Positions 9,534 to 18,135 of a stretch of 64,000 nucleotides of DNA are shown piece by piece. Both the position numbers and the translations under genes were made by a program. The stretch lies in contig NZ_JACOOJ010000026.1 in NCBI RefSeq assembly GCF_014287585.1, positions 10,422 through 74,421 on the forward strand, in the 5' to 3' direction. Origin of the DNA: Parabacteroides hominis. GTDB taxonomy: Bacteria; Bacteroidota; Bacteroidia; Bacteroidales; Tannerellaceae. The notes below the pieces were generated by a model that saw only the letters and a list, made by a program, of their open reading frames with translations, searched no databases and was not told the DNA's origin. The stretch's first letter is position 1. Every line of letters begins with the position of its first letter.

Positions 9534-12500
9534 TTATAATGTAAGATTCAATCCGAAAGTATAAGAACGGGTTGCCGGATAACTACCGCCGTCAAAACCC
9601 AAGTTGTAGTTTCCGGTACGTGAACTGACTTCCGGGTCATAACCGGAATAGCCGGTAATCGTAAACAAGTTCTGCCCGCTCAGATAGAAGCGTAAGTTGG
9701 AGATTCCCCACTTGGATGTGACTGATTTCGGCAAAGTATAACCGAACGTCAGGTTTTTCAGGCGAATATAAGAGCCGTCTTCCACAAAACGGGATGAAGA
9801 CGGTCCCACGCCCTTGTCAAAAGCCTGTTGCGTATTCGAAGTCCCTTCTCCCCTCCAGGAATCCTTTACAAAGGCGAAAGCATTTCCCGTATTATTCGAA
9901 TTGCTCGGCAATTCGCTGAAAGACACCTTCAACAGATTATAGACATCGTTGCCGTAAGTACCCTGGAACATAAAACTCAGATCGAAATTCTTATACGAGA
10001 AGTCATTGCCGATACCAAAGATAAAGTCAGGATTGGCATTGCCGATGATCGTACGGTCTTCGGTCGTAATCTTGTTATCGCCATTCAGGTCCTTGAACTT
10101 CACGCTTCCGACATCGTCTTTCGTCAGCCCTAAAGCCTTAGCTTCGGCTTCATTCTGATAGATGCCGTCAAAGACATATCCGTAGAAGTTACCCAACGGT
10201 TCGCCGACCTTCACAATACCGGTCTCATTGAAGCCGGCTCCCAAAGCGCCACCTGAACCGTTTGTATAGAAGTACTCGTCATCGCCGAGATCAAGCACTT
10301 TTTCACGGTTCAAGGCGATATTGAGAGAAGTAGACCACTTAAAGTCACCCACTAAGTTCTGGGTATTCAAAGAAAATTCCCACCCTTTGTTGGATTTGCT
10401 GCCGATGTTCTGTGTCTGTGAAGAATAGCCGGTATAGTAAGGAAGTATCTTGTCGTAATGCAGATCGACTGTCTTCTTGTAATAATAGTCTGCAACCAAA
10501 GAGATACGTCCGCCCAAAACGCTCAAATCGATACCGATATCCGTCTGTTTAGTTGTCTCCCACTTCAAATCCGGATTCGGAACACGACCCGGAACAAGCG
10601 CCACCGCCGAATTTCCATTCAGGACATAGCTGGTCGTGCTGAAACTTGCCAAAGACTGATAGGCCGTAATCGCCTGGCTGCCTGTCTCACCATAGCTGGC
10701 ACGCAGTTTCAGGTTCTGGACCCAGGAAATGTCTTTCATGAAATCTTCTTCACTGATACGCCATCCCAAAGCGGCAGAAGGGAAGTATCCCCATTTGTTA
10801 TTCTTTGCAAACTTGGAAGAACCGTCGGCACGGAAACTGACAGACGCCAGGTATTTGCCTTTATAAGCATAGTTCACACGGCCCAGCCAGGAAGCAATGG
10901 CAGAATGGTTGCCGCCGGAAGCGACAGACAGCAGGCTGCTGTTGGCAAGACCCATATTCCAGTACCCCAACGACTCTATGTCGAAGCCTTTGCCGCTGCT
11001 GTTATTGTTGAAATAGTCAGAAGCCTCGGCTGTGAAACCGGCAACGACATTCAGGGAATGGTCTTTATTGAATGTTTTGGAATAAGTCAGCGTGTTTTCG
11101 CCGAGCCAGTTAGTTGTTTCCTGGTCATTCATATAAGCATATCCCTGTCCTTTATAGGAAAGAAGATTCTCTCCGGAAGTAAACTGGCGTTGTTTACGGT
11201 CGCTGTAGGTATAAGTCCAGGCTGTCTTAAATTTCAAACCGCTCAGTATTTCCCATTCCAAGAAAGCCGTGCCCTGGAAATAATTGCGGTATTTATCCAC
11301 GACCTGGTCATTGATCAGAGCTACCGGATTGTTCATCTGCGCCCCGTCCTTCAACGGACCGCTAAAGCTGCCGTCTTCCTTGTAGACAGGGACCAGCGGA
11401 CCGAATCCGAGAGCGGAGAATGTGACGCCTCCGCCATCGGAACCGTTCATCTGGTTGACGCTCGCGTTGGAAGACGATGAGCGGGAAGCATTGATCAGCG
11501 CGCCGACCGTAACCTTCTTTCCTAACTTCTGTTCGATATTGGCACGTATGCCGGCACGGTTGAAATCAGAGTTCTTCACAATTCCCTGGTGCATGAGGTA
11601 GTTGCCGGACAGGCTGTAGCGCGTCGTCTCCGTTCCGCCGCTTACAGACAACGAATGGCCCGTGACCGGAGCAGTACGGAACACTTCATCCTGCCAGTTC
11701 GTATCATTCAAATTGTCCGGATCTATCCAACCCGGTATTTTCAAGGCTGTCTTAGGATATTTTTCCTGTGCTTCTTTCAATAAACCATATAATTCCCGGC
11801 CATTCAGCATATCCATTTCTTTAGATACCTGCGAAAGCGAGACATATCCGCTATAAGAAACCGTCGGTTTGCCCGATTGCCCGCGTTTGGTCGTTACCAT
11901 GATGACGCCGTTCGCCCCGCGGGAACCGTAGATAGAGGTGGAAGAAGCATCTTTCAATACTTCGATAGAGGTGATGTCGTTGGGGTCGATCAGGGAGAGG
12001 TCGCCGCCTAAAACTCCGTCGATCACTACCAGCGGAGCATTCTCGCCTTTCAGGGAGTTACCGCCGCGGATAATGATGTTAGGCGATTCGCCCGGTGCGG
12101 CTACACTGTTCTGTACCATCACACCTGCCATCTGTCCCTGCAAAGCTTGGTCGGTGCGGGAGATGGAAAGTTTTGTCAGGTCTTCGCCTTTCACGGACGA
12201 AAGCGCACCGGTCACATCGCTTTTCTTCTGCACGCCGTAGCCGACTACGACCACTTCGTCCAACGCTTCGGAATCTTCTTTCAGGATGATGTTCAGGGGG
12301 GCGTTGCCTTTTACTTTTATTTCCTGCGGCTTGAAGCCGATATAGGAAACGACCAATGTGGAACCGGCGGGGGCTTCGAAGGAGAAGTTACCGTCTATGT
12401 CGGTGACCGCCCCGATCGTCGTGCCCTTTACAAGGACGTTAACCCCTAACAGAGGTTCACCATTCGAGTCTTTTACCACCCCTTTTATTACGGATGATTG

Positions 12501-12614
12501 CAAGACTCCACTTACGATAGCCGAACTTTCAGCCTTTGCCATGCCGGGCAGGGCTGCCGAAGTCAGGCACAATGTCATGCACAGGGCACAACCTTTCATG
12601 TACGTGTAATTCAT
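9534..12614 (-). CDS. SusC/RagA-family TonB-dependent outer membrane transporter
   Basis: A 1026-residue outer-membrane transporter. After a signal peptide there is a carboxypeptidase-like beta-sandwich (about 40-120: VKDSNGEPLLGVNVLVKGT), a TonB box region (EVVVVGYGVQ), a plug domain (about 125-240 with SSTSIYGSRGANGVIMVTTKRG) and a barrel ending in a typical aromatic strand (YTFGLNLTL). It imports oligosaccharides using TonB energy together with the adjacent SusD. First gene of the susC-susD-GH2 operon; a -7 box lies at 12666-12659. Confidence 0.96.
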   Translation of the reverse strand: MNYTYMKGCALCMTLCLTSAALPGMAKAESSAIVSGVLQSSVIKGVVKDSNGEPLLGVNVLVKGTTIGAVTDIDGNFSFEAPAGSTLVVSYIGFKPQEIKVKGNAPLNIILKEDSEALDEVVVVGYGVQKKSDVTGALSSVKGEDLTKLSISRTDQALQGQMAGVMVQNSVAAPGESPNIIIRGGNSLKGENAPLVVIDGVLGGDLSLIDPNDITSIEVLKDASSTSIYGSRGANGVIMVTTKRGQSGKPTVSYSGYVSLSQVSKEMDMLNGRELYGLLKEAQEKYPKTALKIPGWIDPDNLNDTNWQDEVFRTAPVTGHSLSVSGGTETTRYSLSGNYLMHQGIVKNSDFNRAGIRANIEQKLGKKVTVGALINASRSSSSNASVNQMNGSDGGGVTFSALGFGPLVPVYKEDGSFSGPLKDGAQMNNPVALINDQVVDKYRNYFQGTAFLEWEILSGLKFKTAWTYTYSDRKQRQFTSGENLLSYKGQGYAYMNDQETTNWLGENTLTYSKTFNKDHSLNVVAGFTAEASDYFNNNSSGKGFDIESLGYWNMGLANSSLLSVASGGNHSAIASWLGRVNYAYKGKYLASVSFRADGSSKFAKNNKWGYFPSAALGWRISEEDFMKDISWVQNLKLRASYGETGSQAITAYQSLASFSTTSYVLNGNSAVALVPGRVPNPDLKWETTKQTDIGIDLSVLGGRISLVADYYYKKTVDLHYDKILPYYTGYSSQTQNIGSKSNKGWEFSLNTQNLVGDFKWSTSLNIALNREKVLDLGDDEYFYTNGSGGALGAGFNETGIVKVGEPLGNFYGYVFDGIYQNEAEAKALGLTKDDVGSVKFKDLNGDNKITTEDRTIIGNANPDFIFGIGNDFSYKNFDLSFMFQGTYGNDVYNLLKVSFSELPSNSNNTGNAFAFVKDSWRGEGTSNTQQAFDKGVGPSSSRFVEDGSYIRLKNLTFGYTLPKSVTSKWGISNLRFYLSGQNLFTITGYSGYDPEVSSRTGNYNLGFDGGSYPATRSYTFGLNLTL

Positions 12615-12658
12615 AATACTGTTATTAAGATTGAAACTTATGTGTTTTTCTTCTGCTG

Positions 12659-12666
12659 CAAATGTA
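12659..12666 (-). promoter_or_regulatory. Candidate -7 box for the susC operon
   Basis: Minus-strand TACATTTG matches TAnnTTTG, 45 nt upstream of the SusC start. No -33 TTTG was found, as would fit a promoter that depends on the nearby HTCS activator (inference). Confidence 0.55.
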
Positions 12667-12735
12667 GGGGAAGGAGGTTCCGGGTTGTTTAAAAATCGTC
12701 TCTTTTGCTTTTAAATTTAATTCGGATATAAATAA

Positions 12736-12760
12736 AAAACCCGCTTAGAAAGCGGGTTTT
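12736..12760 (-). terminator. Rho-independent terminator after the HTCS-lyase operon
   Basis: Minus-strand hairpin AAAACCCGCTT / AAGCGGGTTTT, perfect 11-bp stem with a 3-nt loop, followed by TTTATTT. It lies 53 nt past the lyase stop codon and separates it from the susC promoter. Confidence 0.85.
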
Positions 12761-12812
12761 CAAAAAGGTATACAATATTAAAAGGAAACGGATACGCTTT
12801 TGAAAGGCTTTT

Positions 12813-13970
12813 TCATAGCCACAATAACGGATGACGAATAGGTAGATTACGGATTACCTCGTCGTTTACCGGAAAATGATCCAGGCGTTTCCAGGTTTCC
12901 AGATAAGCGTTGTCCGGAGAATTGAAGATACTGAACAGAAGGGCTGGCTGGGCAACCGGCCATTCATCCCAATACATGACATCTTCGGCAAAAGGCCAAC
13001 TTGACTTATCGGCGATATACGGATATAACCAGGCAACGGCTTTCTGCATATTACGGCCATCCCCAGTCGTAAACTGCCAAAGATCGTGTTGCCGGTCGGA
13101 AAGGATATGACAGATCGTTGCCATCGCATCCAGATTGAATAGGGAATAACCGTAGGGCTTCGTCCGTTTCAATTCGAGCGGGAAACTGCCATCTTCGGCC
13201 ATCTGTGAGGGCAACAAAACCGACTCGTAACGATTCCGGCAAAACTGAATTATGTCCTGATCACCGGTATATTTAGCAAACTGGGCTACCTGCATCACCC
13301 AGCAGGTTCCATGATTATTTTTAGCATTCATCTCGTCCACCCCGTAAGGATGCGTTGTCAGCCATTTCAGGTAATCGGAAAACCAAGCACGAATACCGAC
13401 CGCATCTTCGACTGAAAAGACGCCGGCCTGTTCCATCCGAATAAGGGATTGTACGACCTCCAACAGATGGATCGTATCGATGATACCGATCCCCCGCCCT
13501 GTCACGATGCCCTTGATCGCCTGTGCATATTGAAGGTTCGGATTCATCCGGGTTTCGGGGTCAACGAACCAGGCACGGACATGTTTAACCGCTTGCCGGA
13601 TATATTTCTCGTCTTTCGTCACCAGCCAGGCGGAGGTCAGGTCGCCGATCAACGAACTGAAACGGATCATAGCATGACGATGAGCAACAAAGTTATCGGG
13701 ATTCGTCTGCCCGTCACGGCGTATATAGGCGCTATCCGGACTTACCGGATTAGGCCACCAGTAATCGCCTTCGGAATAGAAATCGTGAATACTTCCGGCA
13801 CTCCGTTCCGCTTTATAAGCAGTAATCGTCACAGGTTCTTCTGCCAGGGCCTTATCGCCACGAATGATAATTTCGGCACGAAGTAAATCCGTCACTTCTT
13901 CTTTTAATGAATGATCTCTCTTGCATTGGCAGAATGACAAAAGAATAACGAATAGTAATAATTTATACAT
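12813..13970 (-). CDS. Alginate-lyase-family polysaccharide lyase (PL38/PF05426-like), probable lipoprotein
   Basis: A 385-residue exported protein. The start at 13970 gives a proper signal segment (MYKLLLFVILLSFCQC), with C14 or C16 as possible lipid site; the frame continues upstream to 14054 but would overlap the HTCS. The alpha/alpha-barrel lyase signature AKNNHGTCW (N218, N219, H220) and the upstream YWWPNP and YAQAIKGI segments fit the alginate-lyase superfamily as seen in PL5/PL38. These enzymes cut uronic-acid polymers by beta-elimination. Read together with the HTCS (10-nt gap); the substrate, whether alginate or a glucuronan-like chain, is not settled by sequence. Confidence 0.8.
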   Translation of the reverse strand: MYKLLLFVILLSFCQCKRDHSLKEEVTDLLRAEIIIRGDKALAEEPVTITAYKAERSAGSIHDFYSEGDYWWPNPVSPDSAYIRRDGQTNPDNFVAHRHAMIRFSSLIGDLTSAWLVTKDEKYIRQAVKHVRAWFVDPETRMNPNLQYAQAIKGIVTGRGIGIIDTIHLLEVVQSLIRMEQAGVFSVEDAVGIRAWFSDYLKWLTTHPYGVDEMNAKNNHGTCWVMQVAQFAKYTGDQDIIQFCRNRYESVLLPSQMAEDGSFPLELKRTKPYGYSLFNLDAMATICHILSDRQHDLWQFTTGDGRNMQKAVAWLYPYIADKSSWPFAEDVMYWDEWPVAQPALLFSIFNSPDNAYLETWKRLDHFPVNDEVIRNLPIRHPLLWL

Positions 13971-13980
13971 GATATAGAAT

Positions 13981-16900
13981 TTATTTATTTTGTTGCACAT
14001 ATTCGGTCGGCGACATGCCGTACATCGCCTTGAAGCAAGTGGCAAAATAGGCATGGGAATTAAAGCCGATATTGACAGAAACTTCAGATACGTTCATATC
14101 TGTTTCCAGCAGCATCTTTGCAGCTATTTCAAGACGTTTGTTACGGATCAGATCGATCGGTGAAAGGTCGGTTATCGCCTTCAACTTCCGGTAGAAGTTG
14201 GCACGTCCCATACCGACTCCTTTGCACAATGTTTCCACGTTAAGCTCTGGGTTGGAGAAGTTTTGCTCGATCACCTCGAACAGTTTTTGCATGAATGTAT
14301 CGTCCGCAGATGTCGTCTCGATACCCAACGACTCCAACGAAAATTTTTTCCCATACAGTTCCTTCAGCCGTTCGCGGGAAGCCAGGATATTCCGGATGCG
14401 ATACAGCAGGACTCCCATATTGAAAGGCTTCACGATATAATCGTCCGCACCGCACTGAAACCCCTCTTTAATATGCATGACCATCGACTTTGCCGTAATG
14501 ATGATGACCGGGATATGCCCGGTGCGTAAATCCTGCTTGATCTCCGAACAAAGTTGCAGACCGTCTTTCTTCGGCATCATGATGTCGCTTATCACCAGGT
14601 CCGGCAAGGTTTCCACAATCTTGTCGAAAGCCTCTACCCCGTTCTCCGCTTCAAGCACATCGAAATAGGGTTCGAGATGCTTGCTGATATACCGGCGGAC
14701 ATCCGGATTATCTTCGGCTAATAATAAGGTATAACGCTGACCGGAGGCAGACAGTCGCTCATGCATATTGTCAGGAATTTCGGATTCATTTCCGGCCTCT
14801 TCAATTTCCCTGTAGGGATTCCTTGCAGAAGAGTCCTCTTCTGCAAATTGCTCATGAGCATACGCTTCGCGGTTTACCGGTATCAAGACACGGAATACAG
14901 CCCCTTTCGATGTGTTATCTTCTACCCATACAACCCCTTTATGCAGTTTCACGATAGAGAGTACCAGACTGAGCCCGATACCGGTTCCGGTCGTATTCGA
15001 CTCACTTTCATCCGTTCCCTGGTAGAAAGGAGAAAATATATGGAACTTGTCGGAATCGTCTATCCCTTTCCCTGTGTCCTCTACCGACAAGCAGACATAT
15101 CGGGACCCCTCCCGGACCTCCCCGCCTATCCTGCCGGGATATTGTTCCTGCAATCCGGTAGCCGAAAGCGATTGCAGACGAATAGTTACCGACTCACCCG
15201 GAGCCGTATGCTTAAAAGCGTTCGACAAAAGATTAAAAAACACCTTTTCCAGCAAAGCACGATCAAACCACGCATCTATTCCCGACTCATCTGATTCCAG
15301 ACGAAAGGCGATCCGTTCCTTGACCGCAATCTGATTAAAAGCAATATATATCTCCTGCGTAAACAGATACAGATCATTATGCGAAACACGCAATCGCAGG
15401 TTGCCACTCTGGTTCTTCCTAAGATCCATCAACTGGTTCACCAGCAACAAAAGCCGCTGGGCGTTTCCATAGACCAGACGCAACGTGCCTTTCAAGTTCG
15501 AATTCATGTCCACTCGCTGCAAGACTTCTTCCAATGGTGAAAGGATCAGCATCAACGGTGTGCGCAGTTCGTGCGAGAAATTGGTGAACATGCGTATCTT
15601 GGACTGGTGGAACTCTTCTTGCCGCTGCTGCTCCTTCTGTTTCTCGAAAAGGTCGTGTTCTAACCTGCGCTTCATGTGCAGGTAATACCAGATCACATAA
15701 AAGATGCTTCCGGCGATCAGTATATATATAAGGTAAGCATACCAGGTCTGCCAGAGCGGGGTGCGGATGCGGATCGCCAACGAACGGCCTTCGTCGTTCC
15801 AAAGCCCGTCGTTATTGGAGGCGCGTACGCGGAATACATAGTTGCCCGGCTTTAAGTTCGTATAGAATGCCTCCTTGCGGGAACCGGCATCGTTCCAATC
15901 GTTGTCGTAACCTTCTAACATATAAGCATATTTGTTCTGGTTCGGATAGAGGTAGTTCAAAGCGGCATAGCCGACAGAGAAATTGTTCTGGTTATAATCG
16001 AGTTCAACCTCTTCGGTATAGTCGAGGACTTTACCGAGCAAACCGGACGGGTCGCCGGGAAGGATCGGTTTATTGTTGACCGTGAAGGTGGTCAGCACGA
16101 CCGGAGGGATAAAACTGTTCTCTTTCAGGCGTTCCGGATAAAAGGATATAAGACCGTTGCTCCCGCTGAAATAAATCCGGTTGTCGGGCAGCTTGATTCC
16201 GCCCTTCAGGCTGAATTCATTTACCGGGATCTCGCTTTTTCCGGTATAGTTGTTAAAGATGCGGGATTCGGGGTCGTAGGATGATATGCCGTTTCCCGTG
16301 CTGATCCATAGTTTGCCGTCATCGCCTGGGATCATCGAGTTGATGTTATCGTCGCTCAGCCCGTCATGGGCGGTGAGGCGTTCTACAATCCCGTTTTCTT
16401 CGTCGAAACGGCAGAATCCGCCTCCGAACGTTCCGATCCAGATACGGCCCTTCTTGTCCCGCACGATATTGGAAACATGGTCGCTATACAGCTTATAAGG
16501 GCCCTCTTTGCCGGTTTTATAGGTCACCAAGCTATGCGCATGGGAGTCATACATCGCCAATCCGGCCAGGTGCATGCCTATCAGATAGACGCCGTCGCGT
16601 ATTTCTAAAAAACTGCGCACGCTCGGCAGTTGGCGGAAAAAGCTGTCAGCAGGTGCAACCGTGCCGTCGGGCAGGAAGCGGGTGATGCCGGTATTGTCTG
16701 TCGTCCCTACCCACAGCGCGCCATCGCTGCAGCGGGCAATTGTGTAGATGCTAATTTCCTGGTCGAAGGAATAAAAGAGGGAAAATTTCTTCGTCCGCAT
16801 GTCGAAACGGTAAAGGGTTCCTTTCTGCGTACCGCACCAGAGGGTATTTCCTTCTAAAAACAAAGATTTGATAATGTTCCGGTCGTTCAATGCGTTCGGA

Positions 16901-18096
16901 CGCACGTCCAGCAGGTAGCGTTCGAACTTCTCCGTTTCAAGATCGAACGAAAGCAATCCTCTCCCCTCCGACGCTACCCACAATGTATGGCCGGGCTGGT
17001 ATGCCATCGTTGCAAAAATGCCGAATAGCTTGTCCGGACTGCTCTGCAGGTCATAAAACATGAAACGGCTGTTCAACGGATTGCTGTAACAGACGCCGCC
17101 TGAATAGGTCCCGATCCAAAGCGTATTCGCCTTGTCGACAAAGGCCGAAAAGATGGAAAAGTGGCTGAGGCCGCCCTTACGCTCGTCAAAATTCGTATAG
17201 GTCGTGCAGGAACCGTCCGCCGGGTCGATCAGGCTGAGGCCGTTGTAGGTTCCGATGACTATTTTGCCGTTATAGGTATCGATCGTACGGACCGAATTGT
17301 CTCCCAAGCCGCCGTTTTGAACGGTAAAGTGGGTGACGGTGTTCCTTTTCGTGTCGATCCGGCTCAGCCCCGACTGCCGCGAGCCTACCCACAGGCAATC
17401 GTCCGGCCCTTCGTGGATCGCCGAGATATTATTGCCGGTTAGCGAAAGGGGCGTCGTGTTCTTAAAATAATGTGATAAGAAATGCTGCTTACCGTCATAA
17501 ATATAAAGACCGTTCTCATAAGTTCCGATCAGCAGATTCCCGTTCCGGTCTTCGCTAATCGCCATAATCTGATCTTTCGGCAGTTTTCCGTTCAGGTTCG
17601 CCGGGCTAAACGTCCCCTCTATATAGTCGTACAAGAAAAGTCCTTTGTTTGTCCCGACCCAGAAACGTTTCTGCTTGTCGACATGCAGACATGATATCCA
17701 GGTATTCCGGATCGGCGACTGTGCGTAGGCAGGCATATCATTATAAGATGTAATCCGGTCCGTTTTCAGATCCAACCGGTTAAGCCCGTTCATCGTACCT
17801 ACCCAGAGGTTACCGCTATCGTCCTCGGCAAGAGACGTTATATGATTGCTGGATAAGCTCGACGAGTCGCCGTTGCTATGCTTGTACACGACAAAAGAAT
17901 TGCCATCGTAGCGGTTCAGGCCGTTGCGGGTGGCAAACCACATGATACCGCTTTTATCCTGATGGATCTTCAGGACGGACAGTTGCGACAAACCGCTTTC
18001 GAGCTTCAAGGAAGAGAAAGAGAAGGGCGGAACAGCCCCATTCAGCCAAGCGCTCAGGAAACAAAGAAAGAAAGTTACTAAGTTAGTTTTCCTCAT
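13981..18096 (-). CDS. Hybrid two-component system sensor-regulator (HTCS), PUL activator
   Basis: A 1371-residue one-protein signalling system. Order: signal peptide (to about 22), periplasmic two-propeller sensor built of repeated WVGT.GL/IWIGT-type units (about 25-690), Y_Y_Y domain (about 700-780), transmembrane helix (about 785-805), HisKA with phospho-His near 842 (FSHELRTPL), HATPase with DTGKGI and TGIGLSLV, receiver domain with phospho-Asp near 1171 (VISDIMMPKKDG), and an AraC-type DNA-binding domain in the last 110 residues (VSVNIGFNSHAYFATCFKAM). It senses an oligosaccharide from the locus substrate and activates the susCD genes (known for the family). It leads the HTCS-lyase operon. 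Confidence 0.96.
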   Translation of the reverse strand: MRKTNLVTFFLCFLSAWLNGAVPPFSFSSLKLESGLSQLSVLKIHQDKSGIMWFATRNGLNRYDGNSFVVYKHSNGDSSSLSSNHITSLAEDDSGNLWVGTMNGLNRLDLKTDRITSYNDMPAYAQSPIRNTWISCLHVDKQKRFWVGTNKGLFLYDYIEGTFSPANLNGKLPKDQIMAISEDRNGNLLIGTYENGLYIYDGKQHFLSHYFKNTTPLSLTGNNISAIHEGPDDCLWVGSRQSGLSRIDTKRNTVTHFTVQNGGLGDNSVRTIDTYNGKIVIGTYNGLSLIDPADGSCTTYTNFDERKGGLSHFSIFSAFVDKANTLWIGTYSGGVCYSNPLNSRFMFYDLQSSPDKLFGIFATMAYQPGHTLWVASEGRGLLSFDLETEKFERYLLDVRPNALNDRNIIKSLFLEGNTLWCGTQKGTLYRFDMRTKKFSLFYSFDQEISIYTIARCSDGALWVGTTDNTGITRFLPDGTVAPADSFFRQLPSVRSFLEIRDGVYLIGMHLAGLAMYDSHAHSLVTYKTGKEGPYKLYSDHVSNIVRDKKGRIWIGTFGGGFCRFDEENGIVERLTAHDGLSDDNINSMIPGDDGKLWISTGNGISSYDPESRIFNNYTGKSEIPVNEFSLKGGIKLPDNRIYFSGSNGLISFYPERLKENSFIPPVVLTTFTVNNKPILPGDPSGLLGKVLDYTEEVELDYNQNNFSVGYAALNYLYPNQNKYAYMLEGYDNDWNDAGSRKEAFYTNLKPGNYVFRVRASNNDGLWNDEGRSLAIRIRTPLWQTWYAYLIYILIAGSIFYVIWYYLHMKRRLEHDLFEKQKEQQRQEEFHQSKIRMFTNFSHELRTPLMLILSPLEEVLQRVDMNSNLKGTLRLVYGNAQRLLLLVNQLMDLRKNQSGNLRLRVSHNDLYLFTQEIYIAFNQIAVKERIAFRLESDESGIDAWFDRALLEKVFFNLLSNAFKHTAPGESVTIRLQSLSATGLQEQYPGRIGGEVREGSRYVCLSVEDTGKGIDDSDKFHIFSPFYQGTDESESNTTGTGIGLSLVLSIVKLHKGVVWVEDNTSKGAVFRVLIPVNREAYAHEQFAEEDSSARNPYREIEEAGNESEIPDNMHERLSASGQRYTLLLAEDNPDVRRYISKHLEPYFDVLEAENGVEAFDKIVETLPDLVISDIMMPKKDGLQLCSEIKQDLRTGHIPVIIITAKSMVMHIKEGFQCGADDYIVKPFNMGVLLYRIRNILASRERLKELYGKKFSLESLGIETTSADDTFMQKLFEVIEQNFSNPELNVETLCKGVGMGRANFYRKLKAITDLSPIDLIRNKRLEIAAKMLLETDMNVSEVSVNIGFNSHAYFATCFKAMYGMSPTEYVQQNK

Positions 18097-18116
18097 AACG
18101 TAAAAGCATTAGGCCG

Positions 18117-18124
18117 CAAATATA
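18117..18124 (-). promoter_or_regulatory. Candidate -7 box for the HTCS gene
   Basis: Minus-strand TATATTTG matches TAnnTTTG, 21 nt upstream of the HTCS start and just past the end of the upstream surface-protein gene. Confidence 0.5.
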
Positions 18125-18135
18125 CTAAAAAGGGA

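Noticed and set aside
10458..11480. 340-codon plus-strand frame opposite SusC
   Set aside because: Lies wholly inside a clearly real SusC gene and has no family resemblance.
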